The translations under genes were made by a program, and so were the position numbers. Shown in pieces: positions 16,150 through 24,515 of a stretch of DNA of 37,503 nt. The stretch is taken from IMG/VR virus record IMGVR_UViG_3300046010_011271, positions 1 through 37,503 of that record; one strand, 5' to 3'. This DNA comes from a virus. How positions within the stretch are numbered: the first letter of the stretch is position 1; the number at the start of each line of letters is the position of its first letter. The notes beneath the pieces are model-generated. The model was not told the DNA's origin, ran no database searches, and worked only from the letters and a program-made list of their open reading frames with translations.

Positions 16150-18267
16150 TTACCCAGGGAATTCAGCTCCTGTTGGTTGAAGAATGAAATCTAGGTTTAT
16201 AAATTCTGCTGTACGAGATGGTTGGATATAGATTTGACCTACTAATTGATTTCTATCTATAACATCTGGTGTATTGATTGATTCATCCATAACTACTCTA
16301 AAAGCGTATAATCCTTGTTTTTGTTGAATTGCTTCTAAATATGGATTAACTTGTGATAAGAAATTATTGCGAGTAGTGATTGTATTTTGTTCAAATACTA
16401 ATGTATTAGCTATTTGAGAAATACGAGATTTTAATTCAATTAGTAAACGACGAACATTTATACGATCTAGAGCTGATGCTCCTTTTTGCAATGTTTTCTG
16501 ACCATATACTGATACTCCGGTTTTTGGGAATGTGGCTATTGGATTAATATTTGCCTCATATAATGTATCTCTATTTCCTTGAGATAATTTAGATTTAGCA
16601 GATAATACCATTGATAATCCACCTCTGTTTATACCTGCTGGGGCAAACCATGGGGCAGCTACTTTATCATTGTATGCGTATACTCCTGGGATTAAGGTAG
16701 ATGCTGGGATATGTACTTGTTTTCCTGTTGCGGGGTCATTAATTCGTACCCAAGGCCAGTATGTAGCTGCATATGATGTGTTTCTAGTTGCCGCTTGTGT
16801 AACTGCGTCTGCTAATACCCCATCATAATCTACCATATCAACTACATATAAATTATCTCCTCTATTTATTGTATTAGATATGATGTTTGAGATAACACTA
16901 GTATGATGTTCATTTATTAAACCTGGGGTAGATAAGATGTTGAATTGATAATCATCTTTATTTGATAACAAATTAACCATATTTGTATAATCACCTGATG
17001 CAACACCTTGTGTTTGAGATCCAATATTTTGGTAGAAATTAGCACCCGCCATTATAGTTCCTACAGCCCCAGTAAATGAACCTGATCCATTTGATGGGAT
17101 AGATGAAGTATATGCTGGAACTGGGTTTCCTGAATTATCTAAGTAATTTGGAGTTGGGGAATCTACTGATGATACTCTTATATATCTAGATTTATTTGAA
17201 TAATCACCTGATGAGATTTCTATTTGATTTGATGATGGAGAGTATCCTAAAACTTGATCTCCAATTACTTTTGAGATAAATCTTGATGAATTTGGATCTA
17301 AACTAACATTATTCCAAGTCTCTAAAATTATTTTATCATTTGTTTTATCATCTCCTCTACGGATAATAACATTAAATGTTCCAGATCCAGTATTTGCATT
17401 TGTAATTTCCCATCTAAGGTTATCTTTTGTTCCTAATTCAAGAGTACCATCACTCGATAATGAACTTGAACTATTCATTATAATACCTTCTGAAATAGTT
17501 TCTAAGGTAAAAGCATTTGCTGTAATATTTGAAGTACCACCACTAAAAGATCCTATTAAAACTCCTGGTTGTCCTGCTACAGCATTATTAAATATTTGAA
17601 TACCATTAAAAGATACTCCAGGAGTTGTTGCAGATATGGTTAAATTAGGAGAAGAAAAACTAGCAGTAAGTCCAATATTATCAAAATCAGCTGCGGGGTC
17701 GTTGATAGTGGAAACAATAGCATTTATATAGTTTGTTACGTTATCATTTGTTGTTAGACCACTAGAGGTGTAAAATATGTCTGCTAAAGTATTATAGAAA
17801 TTAATATTGGAACTATTAGGTGAAATCCAATAATCATTAACGGATGTTGAAATTCTAACTGCTCTAAATGATTGAGTAACACTACTTGTAAATACTGTAT
17901 TTACATTAATAGTAAAAGAGGCTGTAACTCCAGGAGTTGCAATGGTTCCATTAAATATATCTGTACTTTCAGCTGGTGTATATGAACCTGATGTTACACG
18001 AGCAACAATTAATGATTTACCTCCATTTTGAAAATAATTGTATGCTGAGATTGAGGTTAGATATGAATATGTATTACTTCCGCTGATGAGTACATCACCA
18101 AATCTGTTTACATAATCAGAATATGAGGTAACTAGGGTAGGAATTTCAACTGGTCCTTTAACAGTTGGACCTACAATTGCTGCTCCAGCTTGTGTAGGTT
18201 GACCTGTTAAAAATGTGTTGTCTATTTCATTAGTAGTTACTCCTGGGGATACTGAGAAATTTGCCAT
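16150..18267 (-). CDS. 18: Tail sheath protein, second paralogue (gp18-like)
   Basis: A 705-aa contractile tail sheath protein, near the T4 gp18 length (659 aa). The N-terminal domain starts SPGVTTNEIDNTFLTGQPTQ with AGAAIVGPTVKGPVEIPTLV and SAYNYFQNGGKSLIVARV. The C-terminal domain carries NINPIATFPKTGVSVYGQKT, RINVRRLLIELKSRISQIAN and NPYLEAIQQKQGLYAFRVVM, the conserved sheath core that interlocks neighbours. The middle (about 120-420) is Ser/Thr/Asn-rich and exposed. It is paralogous to the gene just upstream: both ends align residue by residue, while the middle differs. It is placed nearest the tail tube gene, so it may be the main sheath. Confidence 0.92.
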   Translation of the reverse strand: MANFSVSPGVTTNEIDNTFLTGQPTQAGAAIVGPTVKGPVEIPTLVTSYSDYVNRFGDVLISGSNTYSYLTSISAYNYFQNGGKSLIVARVTSGSYTPAESTDIFNGTIATPGVTASFTINVNTVFTSSVTQSFRAVRISTSVNDYWISPNSSNINFYNTLADIFYTSSGLTTNDNVTNYINAIVSTINDPAADFDNIGLTASFSSPNLTISATTPGVSFNGIQIFNNAVAGQPGVLIGSFSGGTSNITANAFTLETISEGIIMNSSSSLSSDGTLELGTKDNLRWEITNANTGSGTFNVIIRRGDDKTNDKIILETWNNVSLDPNSSRFISKVIGDQVLGYSPSSNQIEISSGDYSNKSRYIRVSSVDSPTPNYLDNSGNPVPAYTSSIPSNGSGSFTGAVGTIMAGANFYQNIGSQTQGVASGDYTNMVNLLSNKDDYQFNILSTPGLINEHHTSVISNIISNTINRGDNLYVVDMVDYDGVLADAVTQAATRNTSYAATYWPWVRINDPATGKQVHIPASTLIPGVYAYNDKVAAPWFAPAGINRGGLSMVLSAKSKLSQGNRDTLYEANINPIATFPKTGVSVYGQKTLQKGASALDRINVRRLLIELKSRISQIANTLVFEQNTITTRNNFLSQVNPYLEAIQQKQGLYAFRVVMDESINTPDVIDRNQLVGQIYIQPSRTAEFINLDFILQPTGAEFPG

Positions 18268-18290
18268 TTTTTATCTATTATTTAATTTTA

Positions 18291-18301
18291 TTATAAATAT
18301 T
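18291..18301 (-). promoter_or_regulatory. Candidate late promoter element upstream of the second sheath gene
   Basis: The minus strand reads AATATTTATAATAAAATT, 24 to 34 nt before the ATG. It follows a 7-bp AT hairpin (18305-18321) just after the stop of the first sheath gene. It is a member of the recurring element family. Confidence 0.4.
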
Positions 18302-18324
18302 ATTAGTTTTTTTGAAAAACTATT

Positions 18325-20412
18325 TTATTCAAAAGAAACTCCTGTAGGGGTAAGATTGAATGTTAGGTATATAAATTCAACTGTTCGGGTTGGTTGTAAA
18401 TATATAGATCCTATCAATTGATTGTTATCTATTGTAGTAGGAGTATTATTTGTATCATCCATAACTACTCTAAAAGTGGTTAAACCTTCTCTTTGCTGAA
18501 TTGATGATAGATATGGGTTGACTTGGGATAAGAATTCATTTCGAGTTGCTACTGTATTTTGTTCGAATACAAGTGTATCTGCAATTTGAGTGATGAAATT
18601 TTTAACTTCAATTAGTAAACGACGAACATTTACACGATCAAGTGAACTTTTTTTCTTTTGGGTTGTTTTTTGTCCGAATACTGTAACTCCAGAATTTGGG
18701 AATGTAGCAATTGGATTGACATTCGCTTCATATAATGTATCTCTATTTCCTTGAGTTAAATATCTTTCAGCCATTATAGCTGTAGATATAACTCCTCTAT
18801 TGATACCAGCTGGTGCAATCCAAGGTTCTGCAACACTATCACTAAATGCATATACTCCTGGGATCATAGTTGATGCAGGAACCCAAATTTGTTGACCTGT
18901 TGATGGGTCAATGGTTCTTAACCAAGGCCAGTATGTGGCGGCATAGGATGAATTTAAAGTAGCATTTGCTGTAACTAATGCAATATTCTGTCCATATTCT
19001 ACAGTATCATATATCATTAATGAATTACCATTATTTTGGATAATTGAATTTAAAAGATTTAAAACATTAGCATGTGTTCCAAAGTTATATATTAAGCCAG
19101 GAACAGTTATGTAATTGTATCTATATGCATCTTTATTTGATAATAAATTTATAGATTGTGTATATGCACTAGCTTGTAATCCTTGAATATTAGTTTCAGT
19201 TATATTTTCATAATAATTACCAGCTGTTGATGGTAAAATATTTCCAGTGGCCCCACCGAATGAGCCCGTAGAGGCAATTGGAATAGATGCGGTGTATGAG
19301 GATATTGGATCACCTGAATTATTTAAGTAATTTGGGGTAGTAATGTTTACTTGTTTTACTCTAATATAAGATGAGTTATTTGAGTAACTACCTGAGATTT
19401 GAAGATAAAAATCTGCTCCATCATTAGCTATATTTTGGGTTTGATTACCTATGATTTTTTCAATGTAATTTGATGAGAATGGATCAAGCGATAATGGACC
19501 CCATGTTTCTAAAATAGATGGAGAGGTTGTTGAATCATCTCCTCTTCTGATTATTAATGTAAATGTACCGTTGTTTATGTTTGGAGATGTAATTTGCCAT
19601 CTAATATTATCAATAGAACCTGAAGGTAATGTGCCGTCGGGGTTTGGAGTACTATCACTGTTCATGATAATACCTTCAGATAATGTCTCTAATATAAATG
19701 CTTCAGTGTTTGTACCTCCAGAGAAAAAAGTTGTAGTACTTCCAGAAACAACATATTGTGAATTTCCTAGCAAACCATTTTGTCCAACATATGTAAATGT
19801 TATGTTAGGTGAAGATGTACTAGAAGAAATATTTAAAAAAGATGCACTATATGGAGCAACAGAACTACTAACTGTAAATACAACAGAAGCAGTAGCTACA
19901 TAGTTAGCAACAGTAGAAGCAGCAAATGATGCTGTGTTAAGGTATATAACTGTAGAAGTATTAGCTACATTGGAACCTGTAAAGAAAAATGTAATTCCAT
20001 TTACATTAAATGAACTAGAACCAACAGAAGCAACACTAGCTGAAATGTATGTTAAGTTAATATTTGCTGAAGCAGAAGTAGCAGCTGTTGAAGATGGGAT
20101 TAAAGATGAAGTAGCAGGTGTGAAAGATCCACTTACCACTCTAGTTACTAATAATGTATTTCCAGCGTTTTGGAAATAATTATATGCTGAGATTGAGGTA
20201 AAGTATGAATATGTTTGACTTCCACTTACAAATACATCTCCAAATTTATTTAAATATTCACTATAGCTTGTTACTACAGTTGGAATACCAACTGGTCCTT
20301 TAACTGTAGGCCCGATAATTGCTGCTCCAGCTTGTGCAGGTTGTTGAGTTAGGAATGTTTGATCATTCTCTATGGCTAATACACCGGGTGATAATAATAT
20401 TTCTTCTGGCAT
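18325..20412 (-). CDS. Tail sheath protein, first paralogue (gp18-like)
   Basis: A 695-aa sheath protein, the second of two in tandem. N-terminus: LSPGVLAIENDQTFLTQQPA, AGAAIIGPTVKGPVGIPTVV, SAYNYFQNAGNTLLVTRVVS. C-terminus: NVNPIATFPNSGVTVFGQKT, RVNVRRLLIEVKNFITQIAD, NPYLSSIQQREGLTTFRVVM. These ends are closely similar to the downstream copy. The central part (about 100-230) is unlike it: a Ala/Ser/Thr-rich stretch (TAATSASANINLTYISASVA) that reads as a beta-rich surface insertion. Both copies look intact, so both may be made. Possible meanings are a mixed sheath, alternative surface display, or a duplicate being lost. It follows the 87-aa coiled-coil gene by 19 nt, with the promoter-like element at the junction. 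Confidence 0.9.
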   Translation of the reverse strand: MPEEILLSPGVLAIENDQTFLTQQPAQAGAAIIGPTVKGPVGIPTVVTSYSEYLNKFGDVFVSGSQTYSYFTSISAYNYFQNAGNTLLVTRVVSGSFTPATSSLIPSSTAATSASANINLTYISASVASVGSSSFNVNGITFFFTGSNVANTSTVIYLNTASFAASTVANYVATASVVFTVSSSVAPYSASFLNISSSTSSPNITFTYVGQNGLLGNSQYVVSGSTTTFFSGGTNTEAFILETLSEGIIMNSDSTPNPDGTLPSGSIDNIRWQITSPNINNGTFTLIIRRGDDSTTSPSILETWGPLSLDPFSSNYIEKIIGNQTQNIANDGADFYLQISGSYSNNSSYIRVKQVNITTPNYLNNSGDPISSYTASIPIASTGSFGGATGNILPSTAGNYYENITETNIQGLQASAYTQSINLLSNKDAYRYNYITVPGLIYNFGTHANVLNLLNSIIQNNGNSLMIYDTVEYGQNIALVTANATLNSSYAATYWPWLRTIDPSTGQQIWVPASTMIPGVYAFSDSVAEPWIAPAGINRGVISTAIMAERYLTQGNRDTLYEANVNPIATFPNSGVTVFGQKTTQKKKSSLDRVNVRRLLIEVKNFITQIADTLVFEQNTVATRNEFLSQVNPYLSSIQQREGLTTFRVVMDDTNNTPTTIDNNQLIGSIYLQPTRTVEFIYLTFNLTPTGVSFE

Positions 20413-20422
20413 GATTGTTTAT

Positions 20423-20433
20423 TTATAAATATT
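20423..20433 (-). promoter_or_regulatory. Candidate late promoter element upstream of the first sheath gene
   Basis: The minus strand reads AATATTTATAAATAAAC and includes a perfect T4-type late box TATAAATA, with its upstream end on the stop codon of the preceding gene and 11 to 21 nt before the ATG. It is the best match in the window. Confidence 0.5.
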
Positions 20434-20695
20434 AGGAGATAGAGGTAATTTCACCTGTTTGTGGGTTTATATTACATTTTCCATAATTTTCAAATATGGA
20501 TTGTGTAAAAGTTTGTTCTTTTTTAGATACTTCATTTAAAAACTGTTTTGCTTTTTCTTTTCTTTCATTCAATTGTATTTGAATGAGTTCAATTTCTCCA
20601 AGTTCCATGATAACTGTTTGAGTTTCATCTTGGATTGTTTTTAAAGTTTGTAATTCTTCTTGATTTAAAACTTTGTTTTCTGTAACTGTTTCCAT
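20432..20695 (-). CDS. Small coiled-coil protein upstream of the sheath genes
   Basis: An 87-aa protein, almost wholly helical and charged (LNQEELQTLKTIQDETQTVI, then MELGEIELIQIQLNERKEKA), which suggests a coiled coil. It ends NPQTGEITSIS. There is no known domain or membrane segment. It lies between a 77-aa unknown and the first sheath gene. The A-rich leader (AATAAAAAATAAAA) and a TTATAAATAT element precede it. Genes like this in tail modules are often assembly helpers, but nothing in the sequence proves a role. Confidence 0.72.
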   Translation of the reverse strand: METVTENKVLNQEELQTLKTIQDETQTVIMELGEIELIQIQLNERKEKAKQFLNEVSKKEQTFTQSIFENYGKCNINPQTGEITSIS

Positions 20696-20707
20696 TTTTA
20701 TTTTTTA

Positions 20708-20718
20708 TTATAAATATA
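20708..20718 (-). promoter_or_regulatory. Candidate late promoter element upstream of the coiled-coil gene
   Basis: The minus strand reads AATATATTTATAATAAAA just before the 87-aa gene, 13 to 23 nt before the ATG. It is a member of the recurring element family. Confidence 0.4.
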
Positions 20719-20952
20719 TTATAATTTATATTCTTCTAATTTTACTTGTACCCAATCAATAATATCTTGGTCGTACCATACATCTCTATATTCAAAACCT
20801 GCTAAAGTAATACCAAAACTACATCTATCAACATTCAATTCAATTTCAACTGAGCATTTTTTATATATAATGTTGTCTATTACATTTATTACTGTTATTG
20901 TTGGATTTTCTATCTCAACGTTAAATTGTTCGAATTTGTATTTTTTTTCCAT
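20719..20952 (-). CDS. Small unknown protein
   Basis: A 77-aa protein with no recognised domain. It starts MEKKYKFEQFNVEIENPTIT, is mixed beta/alpha, and ends in an amphipathic helix with several aromatic residues (WYDQDIIDWVQVKLEEYKL). There is no signal or membrane segment. It starts 1 nt after the stop of the fibre-tip gene, so it is probably translationally coupled to it. A fibre-assembly or small virion protein is a guess by position. Confidence 0.65.
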   Translation of the reverse strand: MEKKYKFEQFNVEIENPTITVINVIDNIIYKKCSVEIELNVDRCSFGITLAGFEYRDVWYDQDIIDWVQVKLEEYKL

Positions 20953-20953
20953 A

Positions 20954-21586
20954 TTATGTAAATGTTACTGTTGGGCCTGAAACTGAAAATGTTGCTAATC
21001 TTGCATCAATTCTACGTGCATTATTACTTTTTGCTAATGCTGCTATTAAACCTGAAGCATTTCTTGCTATACTTTGGGTTGTTGTTCCATCATTTGTACT
21101 AGAGGAATGAACAAGAAAATTATTAGGAATTAATAAACCTGAATGGTTTATGGAAAAAGGGACTAAGCCATCACTTACACAAAGACTTATTAGTTCTCTA
21201 CTATTAATAAGCTCCCAATCAGTGTATCCTCCATGTGTTGCAGCTAATGCATTATCTATTTGGTTATTCCAAGTAGTTGAAGTACTACTATAAACATACA
21301 TCATAACAGTTCCAGTTGTTAATGATGTCCATCCTAAGGTAAACCAATCTAACTGGATTGTATTTGTATATGTTGTACCTCCTAATGTATCTAGGAATCG
21401 TGTTGTATTGTTATAAGGATTGTTAAATGGTAGAGTAAAAAAAGATTGACCACGTTGAGAATTTCCATCATCCCCTGTACGATAACTTGTTGTTTGTCCT
21501 GTAATAAGTGGTTTGTATCCTCCAATATTTGGACAAGATGAAGGAGAACTGGATTTGGCTTTAATATATAAATCTCTTTTACTCAT
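20954..21586 (-). CDS. Fibre tip / receptor-binding protein with DUF1566 (Lcl_C)-like domain
   Basis: A protein of 210 aa from the MSKRD start chosen here, or 213 aa if the in-frame ATG at 21595 is used. The start at 21586 gives an ATGAGTAA overlap with the fibre stop. The C-terminal half resembles the DUF1566/Lcl_C fold: a W..A-type segment, GGYTDWELINSRELISLCVS at about 120-140, then NFLVHSSSTNDGTTT and a closing ARRIDARLATFSVSG. This C-type-lectin-like fold occurs in adhesins and phage receptor-binding tips. It is directly coupled to the 978-aa fibre gene, which suggests a separately encoded, swappable tip. No chaperone gene is obvious. The domain call is moderate. Confidence 0.75.
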   Translation of the reverse strand: MSKRDLYIKAKSSSPSSCPNIGGYKPLITGQTTSYRTGDDGNSQRGQSFFTLPFNNPYNNTTRFLDTLGGTTYTNTIQLDWFTLGWTSLTTGTVMMYVYSSTSTTWNNQIDNALAATHGGYTDWELINSRELISLCVSDGLVPFSINHSGLLIPNNFLVHSSSTNDGTTTQSIARNASGLIAALAKSNNARRIDARLATFSVSGPTVTFT

Positions 21587-24515
21587 ATCTTGCATTCAAA
21601 TTAAATACGCTTGCACTTGCGGCAGTTACAGTTATTTTATTACCTTGATTAATTAAATTAGTTAAGGTATATGCTGAGTTATTTACAGATAATGATGCTG
21701 TTACTGAGCCGCTAATGGATGAAGTTGTGTTTATTCTTAGATCATCGGGAGCATAAAAATCAACTGTTAAAGCATCAATAAGTTCTATTGTAAATGTAGC
21801 GGCGTTAGGATCAAACCCACTTAATACAGATGCAGTTGCTGATGTTTGGGCAAATGAAGCAGATATTGCAAATGATGCTGTTTGAGCATTTATAGCCCAA
21901 GATGCAGTTCCAAATAATGAGCCTGTAAATGATCCTGTAAATGATCCGGTGGTGTATGATGAGGTAAAGGTATTAAATGAACTTGTTGTAACAAAGGAAC
22001 TAGTATCTATTGTTGTTACATTTAATGCATATGATGCTGTTTGAGCAAAAGATGAACTTGCAACACTCAAACTAGAAGTTAATACTGCTACTGGTATGCT
22101 ATCTGCATTACCAACCCACACACTTCCTGAAGATAGATTTGGTAAAGAGTTTGGGCCTGGGTTTAATATTACTCCTTGCCCACCATTGCCTTCTTTTGTT
22201 ACGTATCCTAGAACTTGGACTATTGCTGAACCTGTTGGTCTGATTGATGTAAATCCTCCACCTGGGGCTACATATATTTCTGTTCCTGCTGGGAAACCAG
22301 TTGTATCTACTCCTTTTATTAAGCCTAAAGCAATACCTCTACCAGCCTCTGTGGGTGCTAGTGTATCTGCTGCCACATAAATAACGGGCATTTTTGTTGG
22401 GTCACCTGCATCTGCTCTATATACAATGGATGCAGCCCCTTGAGAGCCAGAAGCATATACTGGAGTTCCTTTTATAAGGTTTGTGGCTTCGCCGTTTACT
22501 ATTTCTTCATATATGGTTTTTACATATTGTAAAGATAGATTACCGTTTCCATCGGTTTGTATGAATGATTCTTCACCATTATCTATCGCAGGATAATTTA
22601 ATCCACTTGCGGTAAAGGATGATGTAACATTTAAATTTCCATTAATTAAAACATCTTGATATAATGGTGTAACGTATGAGGCAGTTGATGCATTTTCTGC
22701 CCAAGAAGCAGAAATTGTAAATGATGCTGTTTGTGCATTTTGAGCTTGGGAACTCGATATAGCAAAAGATGCAGATGTAACACTATTTGATCCAAATGGG
22801 CCAAATACACTTGATGCTGTTACAAACGAAGCAGTTTGTGCTATTGCTACAAAAGATGCTGTGATAGCATTAGAGGATGATATAGCAAATGAAGAGGTAC
22901 CTTGTAATGAGCCTGTAAAAGAAGTAGCTATTAGACTACCAGATATCTGTACTTCATTTCCTGCGGCATATATAAGATTACTTCTATTACCATCATCAGT
23001 ACCATTACCTACAATAAAAGCAGATTGTACGGGTGATACAAAATTATATTGACCCGTTACGTGTTGTCTATCACCTAATGCTATTGTTCCATAACCTTCA
23101 GCGTGTGAATATGAACCTGATGCTATTGTTTCTTGACCTTCAGCGTGTGAATAGTCTCCTTTTGCTTGGGTAAAATCTCCTTCAGCATGTGAATAGTTTC
23201 CTATTGCTTTAGTAATACTTCCTTCAGCATGTGAGTTTTCTCCGGTTGCTATATTCCCCTCTAATCCGTGAATAAGAGAACCTGTTATAGTTTGATTACC
23301 ATTAAATTGATTAGAACCAGTTGTTGCAAATGATCCAGATTTTGCAACAAATATAGGATCTGTTTCTTGGTAGAAAGATGCTGTGGTAGCATTAGAGGAT
23401 GATATAGCAAATGAAGAGGTACCTTGTAATGAGCCTGTAAAGGATAAAGCCCATACATTACCATTTACTGTTAGTGATGCAGATGTTGGTGTTGTTGTTC
23501 CTATACCTACATTTCCTCTTAAAGCTGTTGTTACGATTGATGTATTACCTAGTACCACAGTGTTTGAACCTAGACCTATTGCTCTATCACCAATTACTAT
23601 TTGGTTTATTTGATTATTACTTGCTGCTCTTGTATCACGACCTAAAAATACGGAACCAGAAGCATCAGTGATGTTAGTATCACTAAGAGTAAGTCTTCCT
23701 GCTCCCATACCCAAAAATACGTTGGAATCTCCGTTAACATGGTGTTCTCCTGCAGTATTACCAATGAATGTGTTGAATCTATCCTTAGTATTTCTTGCAA
23801 CATTTTCACCAAAAAATGTGTTTGTTCCAACCGCTCCTATACCATTATTGTAAACATCACCGGCACCATTTACCCTCAACGTTCCAATCCTTGCTACGTT
23901 ATGAGTTGATAATGCTGATGAAGATGATACTTGAAATTGTGAATCTGGGGTTGTTGTTCTTATTCCAATATTACCACTACTGGAAATAAACATTCTAGTA
24001 GAACCGCTTGTCTCTAGAGCAAGTGATTGATTGTCATTTGTTCCTAGAATAGCAGTTGTACCAAAACTATTTCCATTCTGTACAAATCCACCTAAACCTG
24101 CAACATTGACAAAAGATGCTGTTTGGGCAAATGATGCTGATATTGTATTTTGAGCTTGGGAACTCGATATGGAAAAAGATGCTGTTTGGGCGAATGATGC
24201 TGTACCTAACAATGAACCAATGAACGATCCAGTAAATGACCCTGTGTTGTATGTTTGAGTGAATGAATCAAAGCTACCAGACAGTGTATTTATGCTTGAA
24301 CTGTTTGATATTATACGTGTATCAAAAGATGCACTATCTTGGATATAAGATGATGTAAAAGCATTGAATGAACTTGTTAAAACAAATGATCCAGTATCAA
24401 ATGATTGAGTTGGTAAATTAGTTAATCCACTACCATTTCCCTGAAATGATCCAGAGAATGATCCTGATATTGTATATGATCCTGATCTGAGCTGTTCGGG
24501 TTTAATTAATGCCAT
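21579..24515 (-). CDS. Repetitive tail fibre with YadA-like head repeats
   Basis: A 978-aa fibre for host attachment. The N-terminus MALIKPEQLRSGSYTISGSF probably anchors it. Residues 15-140, 350-400, 530-620 and 810-900 are many short repeats of the type SFAQTASF and SFTGSL, a beta-strand repeat with Ser/Ala/Thr/Phe. GNVGIGTTTP lies at 335-344. Residues 429-485 hold four HAEG repeats with a 14-residue period (HAEGSITKAIGNYS and so on), as in trimeric YadA-type adhesin heads. Residues 670-790 contain GTPVYASGSQGAASIVYRAD and RGIALGLIKGVDTTGFPAGT, a domain frequent in phage fibres. A 68-bp internal DNA repeat is present. It lies between gp15-like and sheath genes. Trimeric assembly is inferred from the repeat types. 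Confidence 0.87.
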   Translation of the reverse strand: MALIKPEQLRSGSYTISGSFSGSFQGNGSGLTNLPTQSFDTGSFVLTSSFNAFTSSYIQDSASFDTRIISNSSSINTLSGSFDSFTQTYNTGSFTGSFIGSLLGTASFAQTASFSISSSQAQNTISASFAQTASFVNVAGLGGFVQNGNSFGTTAILGTNDNQSLALETSGSTRMFISSSGNIGIRTTTPDSQFQVSSSSALSTHNVARIGTLRVNGAGDVYNNGIGAVGTNTFFGENVARNTKDRFNTFIGNTAGEHHVNGDSNVFLGMGAGRLTLSDTNITDASGSVFLGRDTRAASNNQINQIVIGDRAIGLGSNTVVLGNTSIVTTALRGNVGIGTTTPTSASLTVNGNVWALSFTGSLQGTSSFAISSSNATTASFYQETDPIFVAKSGSFATTGSNQFNGNQTITGSLIHGLEGNIATGENSHAEGSITKAIGNYSHAEGDFTQAKGDYSHAEGQETIASGSYSHAEGYGTIALGDRQHVTGQYNFVSPVQSAFIVGNGTDDGNRSNLIYAAGNEVQISGSLIATSFTGSLQGTSSFAISSSNAITASFVAIAQTASFVTASSVFGPFGSNSVTSASFAISSSQAQNAQTASFTISASWAENASTASYVTPLYQDVLINGNLNVTSSFTASGLNYPAIDNGEESFIQTDGNGNLSLQYVKTIYEEIVNGEATNLIKGTPVYASGSQGAASIVYRADAGDPTKMPVIYVAADTLAPTEAGRGIALGLIKGVDTTGFPAGTEIYVAPGGGFTSIRPTGSAIVQVLGYVTKEGNGGQGVILNPGPNSLPNLSSGSVWVGNADSIPVAVLTSSLSVASSSFAQTASYALNVTTIDTSSFVTTSSFNTFTSSYTTGSFTGSFTGSLFGTASWAINAQTASFAISASFAQTSATASVLSGFDPNAATFTIELIDALTVDFYAPDDLRINTTSSISGSVTASLSVNNSAYTLTNLINQGNKITVTAASASVFNLNARYE
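22852..23441. repeat. 68-bp near-perfect direct repeat inside the fibre gene
   Basis: Copies at 22852-22919 and 23374-23441 differ at one base. Both are in frame and encode LQGTSSFAISSSNAxTASF. Recombination between them would delete about 174 residues, including all four HAEG repeats, while keeping the reading frame. Confidence 0.85.

Noticed and set aside
18305-18321. AGTTTTT...AAAAACT inverted repeat as a strong terminator
   Set aside because: The stem is almost only A-T pairs with a 3-nt loop and no clear U tract on the coding strand; recorded only as context for the upstream element.
21579-24515. CRISPR-like array from the many similar short sequences
   Set aside because: The repeats are in-frame codons for SFAxTASF-type fibre repeats, of uneven spacing and sequence, with no spacers or leader.
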